Shown here: positions 25,055-33,806 of the stretch, piece after piece | Numbering within the stretch: the first letter of the stretch is position 1 | Layout: every line of letters starts with the position of its first letter | Source: Martinezella calliandrae | GTDB taxonomy: Bacteria; Pseudomonadota; Alphaproteobacteria; Rhizobiales; Rhizobiaceae | Assembly (NCBI RefSeq): GCF_030272695.1 | Contig: NZ_JARFYN010000033.1 | Location: forward strand, 1-64,000 | Direction of reading: 5' to 3' | DNA length: 64,000 bases | The notes under the pieces: generated by a model | Databases searched by the model: none | What the model saw: only the letters and a program-made list of their open reading frames with translations | What the model was told of the DNA's origin: nothing | Made by a program: the position numbers and the translations under genes

Positions 25055-25087
25055 CCGACGAGGACAAGCGGATAGATTTTTCGCAAG

Positions 25088-25113
25088 CGCCGGGCAAATC
25101 GCCCGGCGTTTTT
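25088..25113 (+). terminator. Intrinsic terminator of the ABC importer operon
   Basis: CGCCGGGC (25088-25095), loop AAATC, GCCCGGCG (25101-25108), followed by TTTTT. It ends the importer transcript about 35 bases after the ATPase stop. Confidence 0.9.
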
Positions 25114-25149
25114 CTTTGATTTTTCTTGCACCGCATTTATAGTCCCGCC

Positions 25150-25289
25150 GTTCTCAGGGCGGGGTGTAATTCCCCACCGGCGGTATGGAGGTTGGTCTCC
25201 GAGCCCGCGAGCGCCTTCTGGTCTGCCAGAAGGGTCAGCAGATCCGGTGAGAGGCCGGAGCCGACGGTATAGTCCGGATGGAAGAGAGC
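25150..25289 (+). promoter_or_regulatory. FMN riboswitch (RFN element)
   Basis: The conserved blocks of the RFN aptamer appear in order: TTCTCAGGGCGGGGTGTAAT, TCCCCACCGGCGGT, GGTCTCCGAGCCCGCGAGCG, a variable arm TTCTGG..CCAGAA, GTCAGCAGATCCGGTGAGA, GGCCGGAGCCGACGGTATAG and TCCGGATGGAAGAGAG. It binds FMN and represses the gene behind it, here lumazine synthase, about 95 bases downstream. No long U-run lies between aptamer and gene; a CAAGGG/CCCTTG dyad (25348-25374) next to the ribosome site suggests control of translation initiation. Confidence 0.97.
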
Positions 25290-25385
25290 AAGCTGGATCG
25301 CACTCTCCTCCTCTTTGAGGGAGCGTTGCAGTCCTGCGTGTTCGCCCAAGGGATATTTGACAACAACCCTTGAAAGGCAAAATTC

Positions 25386-25862
25386 ATGACCATTTCGATC
25401 TCCACCCAGCCGAGCCGCATTGCGCTGATCAGGGCCCGGTGGCATGCCGACATCGTCGATCGTTGCGTCGATTCATTCATCGCCGAATGGCAGACGGCAG
25501 AGGGGGCATCCCCCATTGATATTTTCGACGTACCGGGCGCGTTGGAAATTCCGCTGCATGCACAGACCCTCGCTCGCAATGGCCGCTATTCCGCGATCGT
25601 CGCCACCGCTTTCGTTGTCGACGGCGGCATCTATCGCCATGAATTCGTCGCCAACACCGTTCTGGATGCGATGATGCGCGTGCAACTCGACACCGGGGTG
25701 CCCGTCCTGTCGGCCGTCCTGACGCCGCATCACTTCCAGGAATCGGAAGCCCATATCCAATTCTTCAAAGAGCATTTCATCATCAAGGGTCGCGAACTCG
25801 CGTCCGCCTGCCGGCAGATCCTGAGCGAACGTGCCAAGCTGCTGCCATCGGTCACGGTCTAA
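25386..25862 (+). CDS. ribH: 6,7-dimethyl-8-ribityllumazine synthase, type II (RibH2)
   Basis: A 158-residue enzyme for the penultimate step of riboflavin synthesis, condensing 5-amino-6-ribitylamino-uracil with dihydroxybutanone phosphate. The pattern ARWHADIVD, IFDVPGALEIPLHAQTLAR, VDGGIYRHEFVA and SAVLTPHHFQES closely matches Brucella RibH2, the decameric type-II enzyme found beside a second RibH1 in Rhizobiales. The catalytic His is in YRHEF. It stands alone behind an FMN riboswitch, so its expression falls when flavin is plentiful. The start is ATG 25386, preceded by GAAAGG. Confidence 0.96.
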   Translation: MTISISTQPSRIALIRARWHADIVDRCVDSFIAEWQTAEGASPIDIFDVPGALEIPLHAQTLARNGRYSAIVATAFVVDGGIYRHEFVANTVLDAMMRVQLDTGVPVLSAVLTPHHFQESEAHIQFFKEHFIIKGRELASACRQILSERAKLLPSVTV

Positions 25863-25873
25863 GGTAACATGGT

Positions 25874-25898
25874 GGAGGCGCGGCAAAGGCCCGTCTCC
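25874..25898 (+). terminator. Weak hairpin after ribH
   Basis: GGAGGCG (25874-25880) and CGTCTCC (25892-25898) can pair with one G-U, followed by ATTTCT. It lies 12 bases after the ribH stop and may end its transcript, though the T-run is poor. Confidence 0.4.
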
Positions 25899-25964
25899 AT
25901 TTCTCCGGCAGTGAGCATGGCAATGACCGTTCTGCGCATTGTCCCCAATCTTTATGCCGTAGCA

Positions 25965-26154
25965 TCATCCGAGATCGACCTTGAAGGTCACCCGCTCCGC
26001 CGACCCTAGCGTCTCGGAATAGGTAATCGGCGTCCCGTCGCTATCGACGTCCACTTTGAGGACGACCAATATCCGGCGCCGACTTCGGCTGCCGCAGCAG
26101 CCGAGCCTCCTTACGGCTCGGCATGCGTGCCTCGATCTCCGTTGCAAGACGCAT
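25965..26154 (-). pseudogene. C-terminal remnant of a GntR/UTRA (PhnF-like) regulator, frameshifted
   Basis: On the - strand one frame reads MRLATEIEARMPSRKEARLL then RQPKSAPD; a shift then leads to ILVVLKVDVDSDGTPITYSE and TLGSAERVTFKVDLG ending at a TAG/TGA-type stop. These two pieces are the last ~65 residues of a UTRA ligand domain ('ARLP...EARLL..P...VLVV..VDVD..G.PI.Y.ET...ADRV.F.VD'). The HTH domain and most of the UTRA domain are missing, and a frameshift splits what is left. The neighbouring sugar ABC operon has its own intact GntR gene at 33034, so this is an unrelated relic. Confidence 0.75.
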
Positions 26155-26156
26155 GC

Positions 26157-27161
26157 CTACGCCCGAATGGCCTGATTATTCTCATCGAAGCGATGCATGT
26201 GGCCGGCATCCGGCGTCGCATAGACCGTTTCGTCCGGCACGTATTTATGTTCGCCGAAGAGGCGCACGGTCAGAAGGCCGGTGTGGTCGGATTCGAGATA
26301 GATGATCGTGTCGGCGCCCAGATGTTCGACATGGATGACCTTGGCGGACCAAGTACCCTGTTCACGCGACAAGGTGATGTGCTCCGGACGGATGCCAATG
26401 GTCGTTGCGCCGCTCTGCTCGAGCTTTTCCGCAGGGATAAAATTCATCTGCGGCGAACCAATGAAACCAGCAACGAAGATATTCGCAGGACGGTTATAAA
26501 GCTCCATCGGTGAACCGATTTGCTCGATCGCACCGGCGTTCATCACGACGATCTTGTCGGCCAATGTCATGGCCTCGACCTGATCGTGGGTGACATAAAT
26601 CATCGTGGCCTTCAGGCTGCGATGCAGGCGGGCGATTTCAAGACGGGTCTGGACGCGCAGCGCCGCGTCGAGGTTCGACAGCGGTTCGTCGAACAGGAAA
26701 AGTTCCGGCTCGCGCACGATGGCGCGGCCGATAGCGACGCGCTGACGCTGGCCACCGGAAAGCTCGGCCGGACGGCGGGCGAGATAGGGTTCGAGGGAAA
26801 GCATGCTGGACGCCTTGTCGACACGGCTGTCGATCTCGCCCTTGGCGGTGCCGGCTTGCTTCAGGCCGAGTCCCATGTTGTCCTTCACCGTCAGGTGCGG
26901 ATAAAGCGCGTAGGATTGGAACACCATGGAAATGCCGCGCTTAGCGGGCGGCGTGACCGTCACATCCTTGCCGTTGATCAAGACCGCACCCGCGGTCACA
27001 TCCTCAAGACCGGCGATGCTGCGCAGAAGAGTAGACTTACCGCAGCCGGACGGGCCGACAAAGATGACGAACTCGCCGTCTTTCACCTCGAGGTTGATGC
27101 CCTTCAGCACGTCGTGCGTCCCATAGGCCTTGCGGATGGATTTCAGTTGAAGCGATCCCAC
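26157..27161 (-). CDS. Sugar ABC transporter ATP-binding protein (UgpC/MsmK type)
   Basis: A 334-residue ATPase. I start at GTG 27161 (GSLQLKSIRKAYG...), as the 38 codons before it overlap the dehydrogenase gene and show no homology. Walker A GPSGCGKST is at 36-44, the signature is ELSGGQRQRVAIGRAI, Walker B LFLFDEPLSNLDAALR, and the H-loop IYVTHDQVEAMT. A TOBE/MalK-type C-terminal domain follows (GIRPEHITLS). It energises the importer of the three genes at 28236-31600 and is the last gene of that - strand operon. Confidence 0.92.
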   Translation of the reverse strand: MGSLQLKSIRKAYGTHDVLKGINLEVKDGEFVIFVGPSGCGKSTLLRSIAGLEDVTAGAVLINGKDVTVTPPAKRGISMVFQSYALYPHLTVKDNMGLGLKQAGTAKGEIDSRVDKASSMLSLEPYLARRPAELSGGQRQRVAIGRAIVREPELFLFDEPLSNLDAALRVQTRLEIARLHRSLKATMIYVTHDQVEAMTLADKIVVMNAGAIEQIGSPMELYNRPANIFVAGFIGSPQMNFIPAEKLEQSGATTIGIRPEHITLSREQGTWSAKVIHVEHLGADTIIYLESDHTGLLTVRLFGEHKYVPDETVYATPDAGHMHRFDENNQAIRA

Positions 27162-27174
27162 AGTCTCTAATCCC

Positions 27175-28239
27175 TTATAAATAAACGGGCTTGCCGGTGC
27201 GCACGCTCTCGTCGGCGGCGAGGCAGATGCGCAGCGATTGAACGGCGTCGGCCATATGGCGGCTGAGGTCGACATCTTCCCGGATGGCCTTCAGGACGAA
27301 GGCCTGCTCGAGGTCGCAGAGCTCCTGGTGACCCGGTTCACCGTCCATACGCAAATCCTGGTCCGGCCGGATGAACTTGCCGTCCGGGCCAGTTTCGGCC
27401 GTGTGCAACCGGATGATCGAGGTCTTGGTGTGCGTATCGATGTCGTCCGACTTGGCGTTTGGGTCCATAACGATCGAGACTGCGCCATTCGGCGACATCA
27501 CATCCTTTACAAAGAAGGCGGTCTCGGAAATCATCGGCCCCCAGCCGGCCTCATACCAGCCGACCGAGCCGTCCTCATAGATCACCTGCAGATGGCCGTA
27601 ATTGTACATGTCCGGCGCGATCTCATTCGACATGCGCAGGCCCATGCCGCGCACTTCGACCGGCTTGGCATCGGTGATCTGGCACATGACGTCGACATAG
27701 TGCACGCCGCAATCGACGATCGGTGATGTCGTGCGCATCAGCGCCTTATGCGTCTCCCAGGTCGGCCCGCTCGACTGCTGGTTCAGATTCATGCGGAAGA
27801 CGTAAGGACCGCCGAGCTTGCGGGCTTCAGCAATCAGCCGCATCCAGGACGGATGGTGACGCAGAATATAGCCGATCACCAGCTTACGACCGGCCTTCCT
27901 GGCTGCGGCCACAACGCGCTGCGCATCCTCAACGGTGGTCGCCAGCGGCTTTTCGACAAAAACGTCGCAGCCTGCCTCGAAGGCCATGACCGCATAGTCG
28001 GCATGGCTGTCGGAGTATGTGTTGATGGAGCAGAGATCGGGCTTCAACTCTTTCAGAGCTGTCTCGAAATCCGGATGGATCTTATAACCGTGCAATTGTT
28101 CCGCCAGCACCGACTTGGAGCGGTTGACGAGGCCGACAATCTCGAAACCGGGGTTGTTGTGATAGGAAAGCGCATGGCTGCGACCCATATTGCCAAGGCC
28201 TGCGACGAGAACGCGGATCGGCTTTTCGGATGAGCTCAC
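27175..28239 (-). CDS. Gfo/Idh/MocA-family dehydrogenase
   Basis: A 354-residue oxidoreductase starting at GTG 28239, which overlaps the permease stop (GTGA). The N-terminal Rossmann motif is VLVAGLGNMGRSHA; the family's EKP tripeptide is in CDVFVEKPLATTVEDAQR, and the C-terminal half has the substrate-binding sheet with DCGVHYVDVMCQI. Such enzymes use tightly bound or free NAD(P) to oxidise, reduce or epimerise sugars and sugar alcohols. Being inside the ABC operon, it probably acts on the imported sugar; the kinase divergently encoded would supply a second step. Confidence 0.92.
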   Translation of the reverse strand: MSSSEKPIRVLVAGLGNMGRSHALSYHNNPGFEIVGLVNRSKSVLAEQLHGYKIHPDFETALKELKPDLCSINTYSDSHADYAVMAFEAGCDVFVEKPLATTVEDAQRVVAAARKAGRKLVIGYILRHHPSWMRLIAEARKLGGPYVFRMNLNQQSSGPTWETHKALMRTTSPIVDCGVHYVDVMCQITDAKPVEVRGMGLRMSNEIAPDMYNYGHLQVIYEDGSVGWYEAGWGPMISETAFFVKDVMSPNGAVSIVMDPNAKSDDIDTHTKTSIIRLHTAETGPDGKFIRPDQDLRMDGEPGHQELCDLEQAFVLKAIREDVDLSRHMADAVQSLRICLAADESVRTGKPVYL

Positions 28240-29075
28240 TTGACTGCTCCAGAGGTAATGCCGCGAATAAGTTGGCGGGAGAATATGACGTAAAGGACGA
28301 GGATCGGCAGGATGGCGAGTGTCAGCGCCGCCAGCACGGCGTTCCAGTTGGTGACGAACTGACCGATGAAGATCTGCGATCCCAGCGTCACCGTCTTGGT
28401 CGCCTCGCTCGGAGCCAGGATCAGCGGGAACCACAGGTCGTTCCAGATCGGGATCATGGTGAAGACGGCGACCGTCGCCATGGCCGGCCGAACCAGCGGC
28501 AGCACCAGGCGGAAGAAGATCGCATATTCGCTGAGCCCATCGATGCGGCCCGCATTCTTCAGGTCATCCGACACGGTGCGCATGAACTCCGACAGGATGA
28601 AGATGGCAAGCGGCAGGCCCTGCGCCGTGTAGACCAGGATCAGCGCCGTCAGCGTATTGACCAGCCCGAAGGCCACCATGCCCTGGAGAATGGCGACCGT
28701 GCCGAGGCGGATCGGGATCATGATGCCGATCGCGAGATAAAGGCCCATGATCGTATTGCCGCGAAAGCGGTATTCCGACAGTGCGAAAGCTGCCATGGCG
28801 CCGAACAGCAGGGTCAAGACGATCGAGACGATCGTTACGATGAAGCTGTTCTCGAAATAAGTCAGGAAATCACCCTGTTTCAGAACGGTCTGGTAACCGA
28901 TCAGACTAAAGCTGGAGGGCGTCGGGATGCTGAGGGGCGCCCGGAAGATCGAGGCGCGATCCTTGAAGGAATTGATGATGGTCAGGAAAACCGGGAAAAC
29001 GGCAAGCAACGTGTAGGCGATCAACGCCAGATGCACGAGGCCGGAGCGGACAAGGGAAGTTCGTGCCTTGGACAT
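28236..29075 (-). CDS. Carbohydrate ABC permease (MalG type)
   Basis: A 279-residue membrane protein with six TM segments. The EAA loop appears as DLKNAGRIDGLSEYAIFFRL followed by VLPLVRPAM, placing it with the CUT1 sugar permeases of the MalG side. The gene starts 13 bases after the MalF-type permease and overlaps the dehydrogenase gene at its 3' end. Confidence 0.92.
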   Translation of the reverse strand: MSKARTSLVRSGLVHLALIAYTLLAVFPVFLTIINSFKDRASIFRAPLSIPTPSSFSLIGYQTVLKQGDFLTYFENSFIVTIVSIVLTLLFGAMAAFALSEYRFRGNTIMGLYLAIGIMIPIRLGTVAILQGMVAFGLVNTLTALILVYTAQGLPLAIFILSEFMRTVSDDLKNAGRIDGLSEYAIFFRLVLPLVRPAMATVAVFTMIPIWNDLWFPLILAPSEATKTVTLGSQIFIGQFVTNWNAVLAALTLAILPILVLYVIFSRQLIRGITSGAVK

Positions 29076-29088
29076 GGTTCGCCTCTCC

Positions 29089-30042
29089 TCAGAACTGGTA
29101 ACGGCGGATACGCCGCTGGACGATGAAAAGATAGAACGAGACGCCTGCGAGGATGATCAGGAACATCACGGTTGCGATCGTCGCACCCATCGAGCGGTCG
29201 CCGAGCTGCAGCTGGAAACCGAAGAAGACGCGATAGAGCAGCGTGCCCAGGATGTCTGTGGAGCCATCCGGCCCAGCCAGAGCGCCCTGCACGGTATAGA
29301 CCAGGTCGAAAGCATTGAAATTGCCGACGAAAGTCAGGATCGAGATGATGCCGATCGCCGGCAGCACCAGCGGCAGCTTGATTTTCCAGAACTGGCTCCA
29401 ACCGGTGATGCCATCGCATTCCGCCGCCTCGACGACTTCTTCCGGGATGTTCAAGAGCGCCGCATAGATCAGCATCATCGGGATGCCGACATATTGCCAG
29501 ACCGAAATTAATGCGACCGTGACCAGCGCAGTGCCAGGCTTGCCGAGCCAGGGAGCGAAGAACGACTTTAGGCCAACCAGGCCCATCAAATCGGGCGCCA
29601 CACCCCATAAGGGCGACAGGATTAGTTTCCAGATGAAACCGACGATGACGAAGGAGAGCAACGTCGGCAGGAACATGGCGGTGCGGTAGAAGGCAACGAA
29701 CCGCAGTTTCGGAAGCGACAGGAGTGCTGCGAGCGCGACACCGATCGGGTTCTGCACGCACATGTGGATGACGAAGAAGATAAAGTTGTTGCGAAGCGCA
29801 TTCCAGAAGTCATGCGACCAGCGATCATCGCCAAACAACACTTTGAAATTGTTGAGACCCACAAAGGTCGATTGGTTATCGACGACGTTATAGAGCGATA
29901 GCCGCAATGTCTCGATCAGAGGCAGGATCATCACCGCCGTGTAGACGATGAAGGCCGGAAGAAGAAAAACGAAGATATGCCAACGCCTTTGGCGCTTGAT
30001 CGGAACTGCATGAAAAGCGGCTGATATAACGGCTTCGCTCAT
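29089..30042 (-). CDS. Sugar ABC permease (MalF type)
   Basis: A 317-residue membrane protein with six TM segments after a cytoplasmic N-terminus. The EAA loop is EVVEAAECDGITGWSQFWKI followed by KLPLVLPAIG. It pairs with the next gene's permease to form the CUT1 channel. A gap of 298 bases separates it from the binding-protein gene, holding a hairpin that probably tunes the subunit ratio. Confidence 0.92.
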   Translation of the reverse strand: MSEAVISAAFHAVPIKRQRRWHIFVFLLPAFIVYTAVMILPLIETLRLSLYNVVDNQSTFVGLNNFKVLFGDDRWSHDFWNALRNNFIFFVIHMCVQNPIGVALAALLSLPKLRFVAFYRTAMFLPTLLSFVIVGFIWKLILSPLWGVAPDLMGLVGLKSFFAPWLGKPGTALVTVALISVWQYVGIPMMLIYAALLNIPEEVVEAAECDGITGWSQFWKIKLPLVLPAIGIISILTFVGNFNAFDLVYTVQGALAGPDGSTDILGTLLYRVFFGFQLQLGDRSMGATIATVMFLIILAGVSFYLFIVQRRIRRYQF

Positions 30043-30340
30043 GGCTTTCTGCCTGTTTTTATTGGCTGCTGATCAGGGCGGCAGCGCAAATGTTCAAATC
30101 CGCCCGCTGTTGCCGCTCCCCAGCCAAGCATGGAGAAACAATATCGGGCACGGCACAACGCTGGTGTAGCGACGGCGCCAGTCCAGCGGCTTATCGGCAT
30201 AAGAAATAACGAGGGCGCGTCATGGGCTTCCTCATAAGGGCGGGGAGCCGTGCCTCCGTTCGTCTCTCCATCTGCATTTTTCAGGGAGAGCATGAGGTGA
30301 GGAGCCATAAGGCCCCTCACCGGATCGCGTCAAAGCAGGC
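30043..30340 (-). other. 298-bp intercistronic gap with hairpin at 30296-30321
   Basis: Between the binding protein and first permease. GGTGAGG (30296-30302) pairs with CCTCACC (30315-30321), and an inner GCC-ATAA-GGC extends the stem with one mismatch. It is 20 bases past the binding-protein stop on the - strand, without a T-run. I see no gene or other element in the rest of the gap. Confidence 0.55.
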
Positions 30341-31600
30341 TTACTTGGCCGGCTTGAACCACTTGTCGAGGCCGTCCTGCAGCTTTTGGGCAGCCGCTTC
30401 CGGGGTTTGCGTGCCGTTGATCACGTTGGCAGATGCCGTCCAGGTTTCGTTTTCCAGGTTCGGCGTGCCGCGCGACAAAATCTGGTAGGTCGAACGAACG
30501 GTGGACTTATGATTGTCGCGCCAGGAGACGAATTCCTGGGCGAGCGGATCGCTCATCTTCACCGGGTGCGAATTCAGGCTGAAGAAGCCCGGCAGCGCGT
30601 TGGCGTAGATGTTGGCGAACTCGTCGGAAGCAACCCAGCTCAGGAACTTCTTGGCTTCTTCGGGATGCGTGCTCTTGGCATTCAGGCCGACACCGATATC
30701 GGGATGGTCGGAGATGTAGGCCGTATCACCAGCCTTTGCGACCGGCGGCGGGAAGGCACCCATCTTGAACTGAGCCTGCGTGTTGAACAACGAGATTTCC
30801 CACGAACCAGCCGGATAGATGGCGGCCTTACCGAGCGTGAAGAGGTTCTGGCTGTCCGAGTAGCTCTGGGCTTCGAAGCCATCACCGAGGTAAGGCTTCC
30901 ACTTGGCGAGTTCCTTGAAGGGATTGACCCACGGAGCATCCGTCAGCTTCTGCTTGCCGGCGATCAGAGCCAGGCGGCCCTCTTCACCCTTCCAATAGTT
31001 CGGGCCGATGTTCTGGTAGCCCATGGTCGCGGCTTCCCAGAGGTCCTTCGTGCCCATGGCCATCGGAATGTAGGTGCCGTCTGCCTTGAGCTTGTCCAAG
31101 AGTGCGAAGAATTCGTCGCGGGTTGCGGGAACCTTCAGGCCGAGCTTGTCAAAGGCGTCCTTGTTGTAGATGAAGCCATGGATGACCGAAGCCATCGGCA
31201 CGCAGAAGGTTGACTTGCCGTCGTCGGTGGTCCAGGCGGCCTTGGCGACCGGCGAGAAGTTATCCATACCCTTCAGCGACGTCAGGTCGGTCAACTGCTT
31301 TTTGTTGAAAAGGTCCAGCGAAGCGTCGAACGGGCGGCAGGTGATGATGTCACCGGCGGAACCGGCATCGAGCTTGGCGTTCAGCGACGCGTTGTACTCG
31401 GTCGGAGCCGTCGGCGAGAAGACGATCTTGATGCCGGGGTTCTTGGCTTCGAATGCCGGGATGATCTTTTCCTGCCAAATCTGCAGGTCATCGTTACGCC
31501 AGCTTTCGACCGTCAGCGTCACGTCCGCCGCATGCGCAAAGCCGACCGAAGTCAGCAGGCTGGATGCGAGGAGCAAGCCTTTCAGAACATTGTTTTTCAT
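30341..31600 (-). CDS. Sugar ABC transporter substrate-binding protein
   Basis: A 419-residue periplasmic protein. The start at 31600 has GGAGAGGGAA upstream and yields a signal peptide (VLKGLLLASSLLTSVGFAHA, cleavage at HAA). The mature part is a family-1 extracellular solute-binding protein (LTVESWRNDDLQIWQ, PAFEAKNPGIKIVF, ITCRPFDASLDLF, FSLNSHPVKM). With an adjacent BadF-type kinase and GntR regulator the most likely ligands are N-acetylglucosamine, chitobiose or another amino sugar, but this is inference. Its codon use suggests higher expression than the permeases. Confidence 0.9.
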   Translation of the reverse strand: MKNNVLKGLLLASSLLTSVGFAHAADVTLTVESWRNDDLQIWQEKIIPAFEAKNPGIKIVFSPTAPTEYNASLNAKLDAGSAGDIITCRPFDASLDLFNKKQLTDLTSLKGMDNFSPVAKAAWTTDDGKSTFCVPMASVIHGFIYNKDAFDKLGLKVPATRDEFFALLDKLKADGTYIPMAMGTKDLWEAATMGYQNIGPNYWKGEEGRLALIAGKQKLTDAPWVNPFKELAKWKPYLGDGFEAQSYSDSQNLFTLGKAAIYPAGSWEISLFNTQAQFKMGAFPPPVAKAGDTAYISDHPDIGVGLNAKSTHPEEAKKFLSWVASDEFANIYANALPGFFSLNSHPVKMSDPLAQEFVSWRDNHKSTVRSTYQILSRGTPNLENETWTASANVINGTQTPEAAAQKLQDGLDKWFKPAK

Positions 31601-32152
31601 TTCCCTCTCCTGTTTAAGCGCCTGCAACAAGGCACTGTTCTCGATCTGAAAATTCCGCTGGCATATCCAAGGAAATAGCCAACGCTCCACAAGGACCGCC
31701 AATATTGCCGGCCCCATATGCAAAAAGGGCGCGCAAGGCACTGTGCCCGATCGGCCCAACCAATCGTGACCTGCCGGACGACCGGACAGAGACACCGGAA
31801 ACTCAATACACGGGAAATTCATGACGAACGCCGTCGCACGGATCCTCCTGATCCAAACGGCTCTGACAACGGCAGAGGTCCGCCACCTTCTGCTAGGCCT
31901 CCGGCTATTATTATCCTGCCGGTTCTACCGATGCCTGTTCGAACTGTTCCCTTGATAAGAATTAAGGCCAAAAAAATACCAATTGTCCAGCCGAATTTAA
32001 CTTTTTTGGGCAAGAAAAGCCGACAAAAAAATTTTATTGATATTTTTCAATCACATACAGGAGCGAAAAAAGCGAAGCCTTGCCTATTGGTAAATGGTAT
32101 TTTTTTGGTATTGTAAGAAAAAACGGGGAATGGGTGGTATCCGGAGGGTGCG
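31601..32152. promoter_or_regulatory. 552-bp divergent regulatory region with repeated GGTAT elements
   Basis: No gene is seen here. The half next to the kinase (about 31940-32120) is strikingly AT-rich compared with the surroundings. It holds ATACCAAT at 31976-31983 and, inverted, ATTGGTA (32086-32092), ATGGTATT (32094-32101), TTGGTATTG (32105-32113) and GTGGTATCC (32135-32143). These repeats probably include operators of the GntR regulator encoded at 33034 and the promoters of both divergent operons. Confidence 0.5.
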
Positions 32153-33037
32153 ATGGCAGAGTTCGCGATCGGTATCGACGGCGGCGGGACAAGCTGCCGC
32201 GCTGCTGTGACAGACAGAATGGGTAAAGTTCTCGGCACCGGCAAGGCGGGTGCCGCAAACATCCTTTCCGATCTCGAAAACTCTTTGGTCAATATCGTCG
32301 CATCTGCCCGGCAGGCACTCAACAATGCCGGGCTCGATCCCGAGCTGGCTCACGAACTGCCTGCAGTCGTCGGCACGGCCGGCGCTAATGTCGGCGACTA
32401 CGCCAAGCGCGTCGAAAAGGCCCTGCCCTTCGCGAATGGTCAGGTCGTCACGGATGCGATGATTGCCCTACAGGGAGCGCTCGGCGATGCCGATGGGATC
32501 ATCGGCGCATTCGGCACCGGCTCCGTCTACAATGCCCGACGCAACGGCAAGATCTGGGGCATTGGCGGCTGGGGCTTTATCGTCGGTGACCAGGCGAGCG
32601 GCGCGCGTCTCGGTCGCGACCTTTTGGAGCGCTCGCTTCTGGCGCATGATGGCGTATGCCGGCCCTCGCCACTAACCGAAAAGATCATGACGGAATTTGG
32701 CGTCGATCCCGAACGCATCGTCGAATTCGCGCATGGCTCCAAGCCGAAGGATTTCGCGGGTTATGCGCCGATGGTCTTCGAATATGCCGAAAGAGGCGAT
32801 GAGATCGCTGTCGGTATCGTCAAGGCGGCAGCAAATGCCATCACCGAAAGTCTCGATGCCCTGCTATGGCCCGAATGCCCCTCCATTTGCCTGCTCGGCG
32901 GCCTCTCGAAGGCCTATCATTCCTGGCTCGATGCACGCCATAAGGCGCTTCTCACCGAACCGAAAGGCGACGTATTGCGTGGCGCGGTCGAATTGGCGGC
33001 CAAGCTCCTGCAAAGTAACAGGGGGAGCACGCCATGA
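32153..33037 (+). CDS. BadF/BadG-type ATPase, N-acetylglucosamine-kinase-like
   Basis: A 294-residue kinase of the ASKHA fold. The phosphate-1 loop is FAIGIDGGGTSCRAAV, phosphate-2 is GAFGTGSVYNARR, and WGIGGWGFIVGDQASGARLG is the substrate-proximal loop typical of GlcNAc/glucosamine kinases of the BcrAD family. It would phosphorylate an imported amino sugar with ATP. The ATG is preceded by CCGGAGGG. The gene's stop overlaps the start of the GntR gene (ATGA), so kinase and regulator are made together. It diverges from the sugar importer operon. Confidence 0.88.
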   Translation: MAEFAIGIDGGGTSCRAAVTDRMGKVLGTGKAGAANILSDLENSLVNIVASARQALNNAGLDPELAHELPAVVGTAGANVGDYAKRVEKALPFANGQVVTDAMIALQGALGDADGIIGAFGTGSVYNARRNGKIWGIGGWGFIVGDQASGARLGRDLLERSLLAHDGVCRPSPLTEKIMTEFGVDPERIVEFAHGSKPKDFAGYAPMVFEYAERGDEIAVGIVKAAANAITESLDALLWPECPSICLLGGLSKAYHSWLDARHKALLTEPKGDVLRGAVELAAKLLQSNRGSTP

Positions 33038-33798
33038 CCGAGGATCTGAGCCGCATCTTCTTGCCGGGACGCCTGCTCGCCGGCGGCACCGGCCCGCTCT
33101 ATGTCAAATTGCGCCGCACACTCGAAGACGCCGTCAAGGTCGGAACGCTGAAGCATGGCGATGCCCTGCCGCCGGAACGTGACATCGCAGAATATGCCGC
33201 CGTCAGCCGCGTGACGGTACGCAAGGCGATCGACGATCTCGTCGCCGAGGGCGTCCTCGTCCGCCGCCACGGCTCCGGCACTTTCGTCGCCAAACCTGTC
33301 TCCAAGGTCGAACAGCGCCTGTCGCAACTGACCTCCTTCACCGAGGACATGGCGCGGCGCGGCATGACGGCGCGATCCGAGTGGCTACACAAGGGTGTGC
33401 ACACGCCCTCGCCCGATGAAATGATGATCCTCGGCCTTGCCGCCGGCACGAAGGTCTCCCGCCTAAGCCGCCTGCGCATCGCCGACGATCAGCCACTGGC
33501 CATCGAGCATGCCAGCGTCTCCGGCGAATTCCTGCCCGACCCATCGATCGTGACATCCTCGCTTTACGCCGAGCTCGAAAAGCGCCAAGTCCGCCCGGTC
33601 CGTGCCGTGCAGCGCATCTCCGCGACCAACATGAAAGAAGCCGACGCCGGCCTGCTCGGCGTCCCGGTCGGGGCTGCAGGCCTGTCGATCGAGCGCATTT
33701 CCTACCTCGGCTCCGGCCGCGCCGTGGAATTTACCCGTTCACTCTATCGAGGGGACGCTTATGACTTTGTTGCGGAGCTGACGATCGGGGCGACGTAG
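33034..33798 (+). CDS. GntR-family (HutC/UTRA) transcriptional regulator
   Basis: A 254-residue regulator: winged HTH at about 22-88 (GDALPPERDIAEYAAVSRVT followed by VRKAIDDLVAEG and HGSGTFVAKP), then a UTRA ligand domain (EWLHKGVHTPSPDEMMILGL, SVSGEFLPDPSIV, VEFTRSLYRGDAYDFVAEL). In this subfamily NagR/DasR-type members sense GlcNAc-6-P or GlcN-6-P. Located right behind a probable amino-sugar kinase and divergent from the importer, it is the likely repressor of both operons via the GGTAT-rich region at 31976-32143. Confidence 0.92.
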   Translation: MTEDLSRIFLPGRLLAGGTGPLYVKLRRTLEDAVKVGTLKHGDALPPERDIAEYAAVSRVTVRKAIDDLVAEGVLVRRHGSGTFVAKPVSKVEQRLSQLTSFTEDMARRGMTARSEWLHKGVHTPSPDEMMILGLAAGTKVSRLSRLRIADDQPLAIEHASVSGEFLPDPSIVTSSLYAELEKRQVRPVRAVQRISATNMKEADAGLLGVPVGAAGLSIERISYLGSGRAVEFTRSLYRGDAYDFVAELTIGAT

Positions 33799-33806
33799 CC
33801 CCAAGC

